Shown piece after piece: positions 1-6,249 of a DNA stretch of 17,286 nt (its first letter is position 1; each line of letters opens with the position of its first letter). The DNA is from Actinomycetota bacterium (GTDB lineage Bacteria; Actinomycetota; Actinomycetes; Nanopelagicales; Nanopelagicaceae), in NCBI GenBank assembly GCA_009927705.1, contig RFMK01000158.1, forward strand, positions 1 to 17,286, given 5' to 3'. The position numbers were made by a program, and so were the translations under genes. The notes below the pieces were generated by a model. The model did no database searches. It was not told the origin of the DNA and was given only the letters and a program-made list of their open reading frames with translations.

Positions 1-612
1 GTCATGCAAGCTGATCTCTCGCGAGATGAAGATATACGGCGCGTGGAATTGAGGCTGCAAAATATCGCCAGACCAATCGAGGTCTTGATTAATAATGCAG
101 GATTTGGAATCAATAAGAGTTTTACCACCAGCGATATAGCCGAGGAGATTGCACTTCTCGATGTTCTGGTCACTGCGCCAATGCGATTGATGCACGCAGT
201 TTTGCCGACTATGAAGGAACGCAATAGCGGAACAATCATTAATATTTCAAGTGTTGCGGGTTGGATAGCTGGAGGCACTTATAGCGCTGCGAAGTCTTAT
301 CTGACTGTTCTATCGGAATCCCTTCACACTGAACTTCGTGGAACAAATGTGAGAGTTCATGCCCTCTGCCCCGGATTTACCCGAACTGAATTTCATCAAC
401 GTGGAAAGATGAAAATGGGCGGCGTTCCATCGTCATTCTGGCTATCTGCCGAGCGCGTAGTTTCTGATGCCTGGGAAGCTTCACAAAAAGGCAGAGCAAT
501 CTCAGTTCCAGGAGGCCAATACAAAGTACTTTCCTTTATCTCTCGATTTGGCCCCCGGCCATTAGTAAGAAAAGTGGGCATGAACGTTCGTGTCCGCCAA
601 AGAAAGAAGTAG
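1..612 (+). CDS. Short-chain dehydrogenase/reductase (SDR), 5' end cut by window
   Basis: An NAD(P)-dependent classical SDR oxidoreductase, probably cytosolic. The frame is open to the first base (codon GTC at 1-3), so the ATG at 4 is internal. The Rossmann TGxxxGIG dinucleotide loop is missing, and about 55 N-terminal residues should lie outside the window. Counting from base 1, the visible landmarks are the adenine-side 'ADLS', NNAG at 31-34, a catalytic Ser around 84 in NISSVAG, and the Tyr94-x3-Lys98 pair in YSAAK. A CPGFTRTEF segment follows that matches the usual 'PG' after strand 6. The C-terminus is basic (RVRQRKK). Substrate cannot be read from the sequence; the type resembles broad DltE/YqjQ-like SDRs. 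No operon partner is visible downstream (123-bp gap). Confidence 0.9.
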   Translation, partial: VMQADLSRDEDIRRVELRLQNIARPIEVLINNAGFGINKSFTTSDIAEEIALLDVLVTAPMRLMHAVLPTMKERNSGTIINISSVAGWIAGGTYSAAKSYLTVLSESLHTELRGTNVRVHALCPGFTRTEFHQRGKMKMGGVPSSFWLSAERVVSDAWEASQKGRAISVPGGQYKVLSFISRFGPRPLVRKVGMNVRVRQRKK

Positions 613-665
613 TTGCTTCAAAGTTACCCGTTTCCCAGCAAACTCTTTGATGGTTGTGGAGTTTC

Positions 666-683
666 CCTCACCCATTTGTGAGG
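666..683. repeat. Small inverted repeat in the SDR/coiled-coil gap
   Basis: CCTCAC (666-671) and GTGAGG (678-683) form a perfect 6-bp stem with a 6-nt loop in the 123-bp gap between the SDR and the next gene. No T-run follows on either strand, so it is a weak terminator candidate. It could equally be a protein-binding site upstream of the gene at 736. I see no convincing -35/-10 pair in this gap. Confidence 0.3.
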
Positions 684-735
684 AAGCCACCTTTAGTATT
701 GCCTCATAGTTTTTGACCCTTATTGGAGGAATAAC

Positions 736-1434
736 GTGCGTAACTCACTCAAGACCATTGGCAAAGGTGCAACCCTTCTCGCAACTACTGCGCTGCTAAT
801 GGCTACTACTGCCGTCATTCCTGCAGAAGCTGCCAACAAAGCTGGTGCAGCATGTTCCAAAGTAAATGCCAAGGCAAAGATCGGTGGCGACAACTACGTC
901 TGCACCAAGAATCCAACAGTCAAGAATGCAAAGTTAACGTGGGTTTGGACCGGATGTGTGGACTCACATAAGTTGTATGTGGAAGCTGCTGCGCGTTTGA
1001 AATCAATCACTGAATCTGCTGCACAAGCTTCAACCATGCTCGATACTGAAATTGCCGCACTCAAGGCGGAAGCTCCTGCTGATGAAGCGCAAGCAAAGGT
1101 TTACGACCAAAAGGCTGCTGACGCAAAGGCAAAGCAAGCGAATGCTTTGAATGAAGCAAAGGTTGCTAATGACAATGCCACAAAAGCTGGAGCAACGACC
1201 TCAGCCGGAAAGACTTACACAACAGCTGCTTCAACCTGGACCAAGGCAGCTCGTAGCTATGAGTTAGCGGCGAAGAATTTCGAACGCTCAGCTGCAAGCC
1301 TCCGCGACAAGATTAACGAAGTCGCGAAAAAAGAGAAGCAGAAGTTGAATGTCGCTCAGACTGTTGAGAACTCGAAGACAGAAGTGAAGTCAACGCTTGA
1401 GAATCGTAAGAACGCCTGCCAACCAGGCCTCTAA
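736..1434 (+). CDS. Secreted Ala/Lys-rich coiled-coil protein with Cys-containing head
   Basis: I do not recognise a named family. The GTG start at 736 is fixed by GGAGGA at 725-730, 5 nt upstream. Residues 1-33 are a Sec signal peptide (basic start, hydrophobic core, AEA-A cleavage), and no lipobox is present. The mature N-terminus (34-74) is a small head: an AGAACSK motif with C40, a GGDNYVC segment with C56, then LTWVWTGC ending at C74. Short heads of this kind recur in exported actinobacterial proteins as far as I recall. Residues about 76-225 are Ala/Lys/Glu-rich and strongly helical, likely a long helical hairpin or coiled coil, with breaks near 'APAD' and 'AGATTSAGK'. A lone C228 sits four residues from the end and could pair with C74. 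Cell-envelope or extracellular role is inferred only. It converges on the Rieske gene with a 6-bp gap. Confidence 0.8.
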   Translation: MRNSLKTIGKGATLLATTALLMATTAVIPAEAANKAGAACSKVNAKAKIGGDNYVCTKNPTVKNAKLTWVWTGCVDSHKLYVEAAARLKSITESAAQASTMLDTEIAALKAEAPADEAQAKVYDQKAADAKAKQANALNEAKVANDNATKAGATTSAGKTYTTAASTWTKAARSYELAAKNFERSAASLRDKINEVAKKEKQKLNVAQTVENSKTEVKSTLENRKNACQPGL

Positions 1435-1443
1435 GAGTTCTTA
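1432..1443. repeat. Palindrome joining two convergent stop codons
   Basis: TAAGAGTTCTTA is a palindrome (TAAGA-GT-TCTTA) that contains the TAA stop of the coiled-coil gene at 1432-1434 and, on the other strand, the TAA stop of the Rieske gene at 1441-1443. The stem is too short to act as a terminator alone. A second weak stem, GCCTG (1414-1418) with CAGGC (1424-1428), lies just upstream inside the coiled-coil gene. Confidence 0.35.
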
Positions 1444-1866
1444 ACCGACCACAACTTTTGTAGCAGAAACCTTTACAGGTATCTGAACCAAGTTCGCGCG
1501 CGCAGGTCCAACTTTCACATCGCCATTAATCGCAAATTCGGCGCGATGGTTTGGGCAGACCCACTTTGAACCACTCTTCTGAACATTTGTTCCTTCATGA
1601 GTACATGAAAGATTGAGTGCGCGATAAGCGTTTGCTGACTTACCGGTTCTAACCAGGGCTACAGATTGGCCAGCGCCATCGGTAAATTGAACGACTCCTC
1701 CGACTTTTTTAAGTGCTGGGTTACCAGATAGCGTCACTTCCACTTTTCCATTTGCTAGCACCTTCACGCCTGTTGCAGCAATAGCAGTATCAGGTACTAA
1801 TCCCAGCGTGAGAACTGCAAGCCCACAAAGTACTGCTCGTCGAGATACATCTTTCTCGTTGCTCAT
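1441..1866 (-). CDS. Small Tat-exported Rieske [2Fe-2S] protein
   Basis: A 141-residue Rieske-type iron-sulfur protein, likely exported folded through Tat. I chose the ATG at 1866 because GGGAG lies about 7 nt upstream and the Tat motif SRRAVL (R9, R10) then sits correctly; an in-frame ATG at 1890 would add eight residues and overlap the divergent gene. A hydrophobic stretch (11-25) ends in AIA-A near 30. Cluster ligands are C88-T-H90 and C104-P-N-H107. The partner cysteines that form the disulfide in cytochrome bc-type Rieske proteins (CTHxGC and CPCHG) are absent: the sequence reads CTHEGT and CPNHRAEF. No oxygenase or cytochrome gene is adjacent, so the electron-transfer partner is unknown. 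It could be a stand-alone redox carrier or an assembly/sensor protein. Confidence 0.88.
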   Translation of the reverse strand: MSNEKDVSRRAVLCGLAVLTLGLVPDTAIAATGVKVLANGKVEVTLSGNPALKKVGGVVQFTDGAGQSVALVRTGKSANAYRALNLSCTHEGTNVQKSGSKWVCPNHRAEFAINGDVKVGPARANLVQIPVKVSATKVVVG

Positions 1867-1889
1867 GAAATCTCCCTCATTACTCTTCA

Positions 1890-3305
1890 ATGGTGAGAAC
1901 TTATCTCTTTTTTCGCGGACTTGCTATAACTGCACTGGTCACTTATGCATTTCTGAGAAATAGTTCAGAGCCTGGCTGGTTTTTAGATGTGGTGCTCTTC
2001 AATTCTGCCGCGATTTTTGCCGTGCTCTCCATCTTTATCTCACCAATCCCCGACGATTTCCGTGGACGACTCGGCGTTGCCTTTGCAATCCTCTTGTGGA
2101 GTGTGGGTTCTGTAGCTTCATCAATTTCAAGTTTCTTCACAATTGCAGACGTCATTAATCTTGATCTGATTTCAGACATCAGCTATGCGCTCTTCTATCC
2201 ACTTGCACTACTGGGAATCACACGCTCAATTTTGCACCGAACAATCAGTCGCTCATTGGAACTTCTTGATTCGCTAATTATCACACTTGGTTTCACCACA
2301 ATTATTGCAGCGTTCCTCTTGCGACCAGCAATGATGAGTATGTCTGGCACGAAACTTGAGATCTTCCTTGCGATTCTCTATCCCGTCGGAGATGTTGTTC
2401 TTTTTCTTGCGACGTTGACACTGACAATCATTCGTTCACTGTCATGGCGCAACGGCCTGTTGCTCGCTGGTATCACTATTTACACAATCGCAGACCTTTA
2501 TTTTCTCTACCTCTCCCAAAGCGGAAAGTATCAATTGGGGGCCATAAGTGACATGGGTTGGTTGATCGCCTTTATCTTCATTGCAGAGAGCTACTGGCAT
2601 TCACCGCATGAAGAAGAGAGAGTTCGAACTTTCAATCCAACGATTGCCACACTTGCACTCCTTGGTAGTTCGGCAATCTTGGTAATTGCAGTGCTCGAAC
2701 CAGAATATTTCCCACGATTCATCATTGCGCCGGCATTCGCAACAATCGCGCTCTCTTTTCTACGCATGGGTGTGGCGATCAATGATGCGCGAAATATGAG
2801 CAACGAACAGATTCTGGCCCGAACAGACGAACTCACGGGCTTGGCGAATCGACGAAGATTCATGACTGATTTCGAGGATTTCTGCCTACGCGAGGGCTCG
2901 GTATTGATCTTGGATCTTGATGGATTCAAACCCGTCAATGATGCTCATGGCCATAATGTTGGAGACCAGCTGCTCAAACAAGTTGCTCGAAGATTTGAAC
3001 GCTCAATTCCTCATAACTCTCTCCTCGCCCGATTAGGTGGTGATGAATTTGGCGCGCTCATTCGTGGCGACGACGGCGAGGAAGTTGCACTAGCGCTTCG
3101 CGCCACTCTGTCATACCCATTTCACTTCGAAGGCCAGGATTTCGTCCTCGGTGTCTCAGTAGGTATCGCGCATAACGTCCCAGGTCAGCTCCCAACCGAC
3201 CAACTCTTGCGTCGCGCCGATGAAGCCATGTACGAGGCGAAGCGCTCGAAATCAGGAGTCTGTGTGTGGAGTGACGAATTAGGCGCGCGAGCCTCTAGGT
3301 TGTAA
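1890..3305 (+). CDS. Membrane-anchored GGDEF diguanylate cyclase
   Basis: Predicted to make cyclic di-GMP from two GTP at the inner face of the membrane. Residues 1 to about 295 hold roughly nine or ten hydrophobic segments forming an unclassified membrane sensor. A short linker leads to the GGDEF domain starting at RTDELTGLANRR. The metal-binding LDLDGF and the substrate segment NDAHGHNVGD are present, and the signature GGDEF at 383-387 is intact, so catalysis is expected. The inhibitory I-site (RxxD, five residues before GGDEF) is replaced by P374-H-N-S377, so feedback inhibition by product is not expected. There is no EAL or HD-GYP domain. The ATG at 1890 (or GTG at 1893) has no Shine-Dalgarno and lies only 23 bp from the divergent Rieske start, suggesting a leaderless transcript or a promoter inside the neighbouring gene. 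Confidence 0.9.
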   Translation: MVRTYLFFRGLAITALVTYAFLRNSSEPGWFLDVVLFNSAAIFAVLSIFISPIPDDFRGRLGVAFAILLWSVGSVASSISSFFTIADVINLDLISDISYALFYPLALLGITRSILHRTISRSLELLDSLIITLGFTTIIAAFLLRPAMMSMSGTKLEIFLAILYPVGDVVLFLATLTLTIIRSLSWRNGLLLAGITIYTIADLYFLYLSQSGKYQLGAISDMGWLIAFIFIAESYWHSPHEEERVRTFNPTIATLALLGSSAILVIAVLEPEYFPRFIIAPAFATIALSFLRMGVAINDARNMSNEQILARTDELTGLANRRRFMTDFEDFCLREGSVLILDLDGFKPVNDAHGHNVGDQLLKQVARRFERSIPHNSLLARLGGDEFGALIRGDDGEEVALALRATLSYPFHFEGQDFVLGVSVGIAHNVPGQLPTDQLLRRADEAMYEAKRSKSGVCVWSDELGARASRL

Positions 3306-3374
3306 ATTTCCGCCGTCCGATTCAACCAATGAGCCGATTCAGCTCGACATATGAGGTGAGAGTTACAAGCCCCT

Positions 3375-3382
3375 AAGGAGGT
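3375..3382 (+). promoter_or_regulatory. Perfect Shine-Dalgarno that sets the TTG start of hss
   Basis: AAGGAGGT, an eight-base match to the anti-Shine-Dalgarno core, ends 7 nt before the TTG at 3390. It decides this non-ATG start, and it is the strongest ribosome binding site I noticed in the window. Confidence 0.85.
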
Positions 3383-3389
3383 CCCCTAA

Positions 3390-4823
3390 TTGGCAGAAAA
3401 GTTCGCTAATCGAGTCCTAATTCTCGGTGCTGGCTCCGTTTCACAATCCGTATTACCGCTTCTTATCGAGCATCTAGTAGATGCACAAAACATCACAATC
3501 ATGGACCAACGCGATAATCGCGCGCGCGTCCAAGATGCGCTCAATAAAGGTGCGACATATGTCCAAGATGTCATCACTCGCGACAATCTTGATGAGCAAC
3601 TTTCGAAATATCTCAAGGCCGGCGACTTTTTACTTGATCTAGCGTGGAACATCGATGCCAATACGATCTTGACGTGGTGCCATGACCATGGCGTCTTGTA
3701 CCTCAACACTTCAGTTGAAGAATGGGATCCTTACGAAGGTGGATCAAATAAGCATCCACTCGAGCGCACTCTGTATTACCGCCATATGCGCATGAGAGAA
3801 ATGAAATCAAAGTGGACTAAGACTGGCGCTACTGCGATTGTCGAACATGGCGCTAATCCAGGACTCGTTTCGCATCTCGTTAAAAAGTCGTTGGTTGATA
3901 TTGCAACACGTGCTTTGAAAGATGGCAAGGCTGGAAATGGCGTTGAGGGTGCACTCACCGACGAGCGCTACAACGACCTTGCTCATCTTCTTGGAGTGAA
4001 AGTTATTCACATCTCAGAACGTGACACTCAGGTTACGAATAAACCGAAGCAGTGGGGCGAATTTGTAAATACGTGGTCGGTCGAAGGTTTCTACGAAGAA
4101 GGCGTCGCGCCTGCAGAATTAGGTTGGGGTACCCACGAAAAGACTTTGCCTGTAAATGCTTACGAACACCAGAGCGGACCAAAGAATCAGATTGCGATTG
4201 CACAACCTGGCGCAACGACCTGGGTTCGTTCATGGGTTCCAAACTTTGAAATTCACGGCATGGTCATTCGCCATGGTGAGGCATTCACAATTTCAGATCA
4301 CCTAACGGTATGGAACGGCGATAAGGCTCTCTATCGTCCAACCGTTCATTATGCCTATTGCCCAACTAATGAAGCCATCTCATCGATGAAGGAACTTGAG
4401 ATGCGCTCATGGGACCTTCACAAGAATCAGCGGATCATGAATGATGAAATCACCGAAGGTGATGATCGACTCGGTGTACTACTGATGGGTCATCCGTATA
4501 AGTCTTGGTGGACTGGTTCTTTGCTCAATATTCATGATTCACGCAAACTCATTCCTGGACAATCAGCAACAACGGTGCAAGTTTCCTCTGCAGTCTACGC
4601 GGCTGTTGCCTGGGCGATGAAGAATCCAGATAAGGGACTTCTTGTTCCTGATGAACTTCCATGGCGCGAAGTTCTTGGATATGCAGAGAAGTATTGGGGT
4701 GGAATTCATTCCGAAGCTGCAGACTGGAACCCGTTGATGAATCGCAAGGATCTCTTCGAAGGTTGGAACAACAAGAAGGTGGACCGCGAAGATCCTTGGC
4801 AATTCACTAACTTCTTAGTTTAA
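3390..4823 (+). CDS. hss: Homospermidine synthase
   Basis: NAD-dependent synthesis of sym-homospermidine from putrescine (with putrescine or spermidine as aminobutyl donor), a cytosolic polyamine step. The protein is 477 residues, the same length as the Blastochloris viridis enzyme as I recall it. An N-terminal Rossmann fold begins LILGAGSVSQ. Conserved blocks then follow in family order: GANPGLVSHLVKKSLV (N156), HISERDTQ (E210), FVNTWSVEGFYEEGVAPAELGWGT (W229, E237), YRPTVHYAY, GVLLMGH, VQVSSAV and a terminal DPWQF. From memory, E210, W229 and E237 match B. viridis active-site residues at the same numbers, W229 being the cation-pi residue. The saccharopine dehydrogenase-like fold is shared, but the central blocks are specific to homospermidine synthases. 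Start is TTG with a perfect Shine-Dalgarno. No other polyamine gene is nearby, so putrescine must come from elsewhere. It converges on the photolyase gene with a 16-bp gap. Confidence 0.93.
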   Translation: MAEKFANRVLILGAGSVSQSVLPLLIEHLVDAQNITIMDQRDNRARVQDALNKGATYVQDVITRDNLDEQLSKYLKAGDFLLDLAWNIDANTILTWCHDHGVLYLNTSVEEWDPYEGGSNKHPLERTLYYRHMRMREMKSKWTKTGATAIVEHGANPGLVSHLVKKSLVDIATRALKDGKAGNGVEGALTDERYNDLAHLLGVKVIHISERDTQVTNKPKQWGEFVNTWSVEGFYEEGVAPAELGWGTHEKTLPVNAYEHQSGPKNQIAIAQPGATTWVRSWVPNFEIHGMVIRHGEAFTISDHLTVWNGDKALYRPTVHYAYCPTNEAISSMKELEMRSWDLHKNQRIMNDEITEGDDRLGVLLMGHPYKSWWTGSLLNIHDSRKLIPGQSATTVQVSSAVYAAVAWAMKNPDKGLLVPDELPWREVLGYAEKYWGGIHSEAADWNPLMNRKDLFEGWNNKKVDREDPWQFTNFLV

Positions 4824-4839
4824 GGATTTACGTAAGCAA

Positions 4840-6195
4840 TTAAGGCTTGGGTGGTTTCGCTACCTTGATCTCTTGAAGGCGAGCGAGCGACTCAAGCCTT
4901 TCTGCTGCGTGATCAACAATCCGCTTTGGATATCCATGTGAATATCCATCAGCGGAATCCCACGGTTCGTGCACATCATCTCCAGTGAGATGAGCTAATT
5001 CCGGCACAAACTTTTTGATGTAAGTGCCTTCTGGATCAAACCTTCTACCTTGTTCGATCGGATTAAAAACGCGGTAATACGGTGAGGCATCTGTGCCACA
5101 TCCTGCAGTCCATTGCCAACCATGCGAATTCGATGCCACATCATTATCAATCAGATATCTCATGAAGAAATTCGCACCGTGCTGCCACTCAATATGTAAG
5201 TCCTTGACTAAGAATGAAGCCACGACCATGCGAGCGCGGTTATGCATCCATCCTTCCTTCACAAGTTGGCGCATGGCAGCATCAACAAAAGGGTAACCCG
5301 TCTTGCCTTCGCACCACGTTTCAAACTTTTTCCCTGGTTTGTCGTAACGCATTTTCTTGAATTTAGCATCGTAATAATCGCGAGATGTGTGCGGATTGTT
5401 ATGTAGAACATCGGCGTAGAACTCACGCCAAGCAATCTCTTTTCGGTAAACCTCATGACCTGGTGACTGGCCAAGCGCAGCTAATAGCGTTCGAGGATGA
5501 ATCTCTCCCCATCGAAGATGTGGACTTAGTCGAGAGGTTCCTTCGATTCCAGGAATGTTCCTGGCATCTGCATAATCATCAGCTGTTTTTTTCAAGAAAG
5601 TTTTGAATCGTTCAAGAGCGGCCCTCTCGCCAGCTTCTTGAATGTGAACTCCAGCAGGTAGCTTCCAATCCGGAATGTTCTGATCACCCTTTAAAGGTTT
5701 AACCCATGATGGATTTTTCGGTGCCGCGACCGGTCCACGCCAACCGTGTGCCAACCATGCTCGATAAAAAGGCGTGTAGACCCGATATGGAGTTCCATCG
5801 TCTTTGAGCACGCGCCCTGGAGCGATGGCATATCCACTACCGAGTTGTTGCAATTCAATACCGGCCTTCTTTAATTCACTATCGCGCTGATTTCCATAAG
5901 GTGCATAGGGAAACGCTGAATGAACTGACTCAGCTTTGTAGCGCTTCATGACATCACGAATTACTTCTGGGACTTGTCCAGAGATCACGAGAAGATCTCC
6001 GTCGAGTGATTCGTTGAGAGCTTTCAAGGAAGCGGCAAGATATGCGCGACGATGCTCACCTGCGCGTTCAGCAATCTCATCATCCATGATGAAAAGTGGG
6101 ATCACTTCGTCAGCTTCATCAAGCGCCGCCAGAAGTGCGGGGTTATCAGCAAGTCTGAGGTCACGTCGGAACCAGAAAATGGCACGTTTGCTCAT
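4840..6195 (-). CDS. phrB: Class I deoxyribodipyrimidine (CPD) photolyase
   Basis: Repairs UV-induced cyclobutane pyrimidine dimers using blue light and FAD. I chose the ATG at 6195, which places IFWFRRDLRLADN at the expected distance from the N-terminus; an in-frame TTG at 6207 would add four residues, and neither has a clear Shine-Dalgarno. Length is 451 residues, near the family norm. Residues 1 to about 165 form the alpha/beta antenna domain, and the C-terminal half is the helical FAD domain with WREFYADV, KTGYPFVDAAMRQL, GWMHNRARM, a GWQWTAGCGTDA stretch and YYRVFNP. Of the E. coli electron-transfer tryptophans, W382 and W359 correspond to W360 and W337, but W306 corresponds to Y284 (MRYD). 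I recall MRYD in other actinobacterial photolyases, so this may be a lineage trait. Divergent from pulA across 54 bp. Confidence 0.94.
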   Translation of the reverse strand: MSKRAIFWFRRDLRLADNPALLAALDEADEVIPLFIMDDEIAERAGEHRRAYLAASLKALNESLDGDLLVISGQVPEVIRDVMKRYKAESVHSAFPYAPYGNQRDSELKKAGIELQQLGSGYAIAPGRVLKDDGTPYRVYTPFYRAWLAHGWRGPVAAPKNPSWVKPLKGDQNIPDWKLPAGVHIQEAGERAALERFKTFLKKTADDYADARNIPGIEGTSRLSPHLRWGEIHPRTLLAALGQSPGHEVYRKEIAWREFYADVLHNNPHTSRDYYDAKFKKMRYDKPGKKFETWCEGKTGYPFVDAAMRQLVKEGWMHNRARMVVASFLVKDLHIEWQHGANFFMRYLIDNDVASNSHGWQWTAGCGTDASPYYRVFNPIEQGRRFDPEGTYIKKFVPELAHLTGDDVHEPWDSADGYSHGYPKRIVDHAAERLESLARLQEIKVAKPPKP

Positions 6196-6210
6196 GTCGC
6201 GATTCAACTA

Positions 6211-6231
6211 GCAAGCCTTCTGAACTGCAAG
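6211..6231 (-). promoter_or_regulatory. CTTGC direct repeat between phrB and pulA, possible operator
   Basis: On the minus strand CTTGC occurs twice in the same orientation, 16 bp apart (at 6231-6227 as CTTGCAG and at 6215-6211 as CTTGCTAG), in the 54-bp divergent region. Its spacing and place just upstream of the pullulanase gene suggest a binding site for a LacI-family maltose regulator. I recall CTTGCAG-like direct repeats in Streptomyces amylase promoters, but I cannot verify that here. No such regulator gene is in the window. Confidence 0.3.
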
Positions 6232-6237
6232 GTGAAT

Positions 6238-6243
6238 TAGGAT
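6238..6243 (+). promoter_or_regulatory. pulA -10 box or ribosome binding site (ambiguous)
   Basis: TAGGAT ends 6 nt before the GTG start of pulA. Read as a -10 element it would put the transcription start at the GTG itself, giving a leaderless mRNA. Read as AGGA (6239-6242) it is a modest Shine-Dalgarno with 7-nt spacing. No good -35 is visible about 17 bp upstream. Confidence 0.3.
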
Positions 6244-6249
6244 GCGTAA

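Noticed and set aside
4..612. Complete SDR starting at the ATG at position 4
   Set aside because: The glycine-rich cofactor loop is missing and the frame is open to base 1, so the gene is cut by the window edge.
3318..3345. Repeated CCGATTCA and GAGC/GCTC pieces upstream of hss as a riboswitch or operator
   Set aside because: The matches are short, there is no extended pairing, and I recognise no riboswitch core in the 84-bp gap.
3386..3709. 107-residue frame on the minus strand opposite hss
   Set aside because: It mirrors the 5' end of a clear homospermidine synthase gene, has no recognisable motif and no ribosome site; treated as a shadow.
3390..4823. Saccharopine dehydrogenase annotation
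   Set aside because: The fold is shared, but SERDTQ, FVNTWSVEGF, PAELGWGT and DPWQF blocks fit homospermidine synthase much better.
4828..4835. TTACGTAA palindrome between hss and phrB as a terminator
   Set aside because: Only 8 bp, no loop and no T-run; it fits chance in an AT-rich 16-bp convergent gap.
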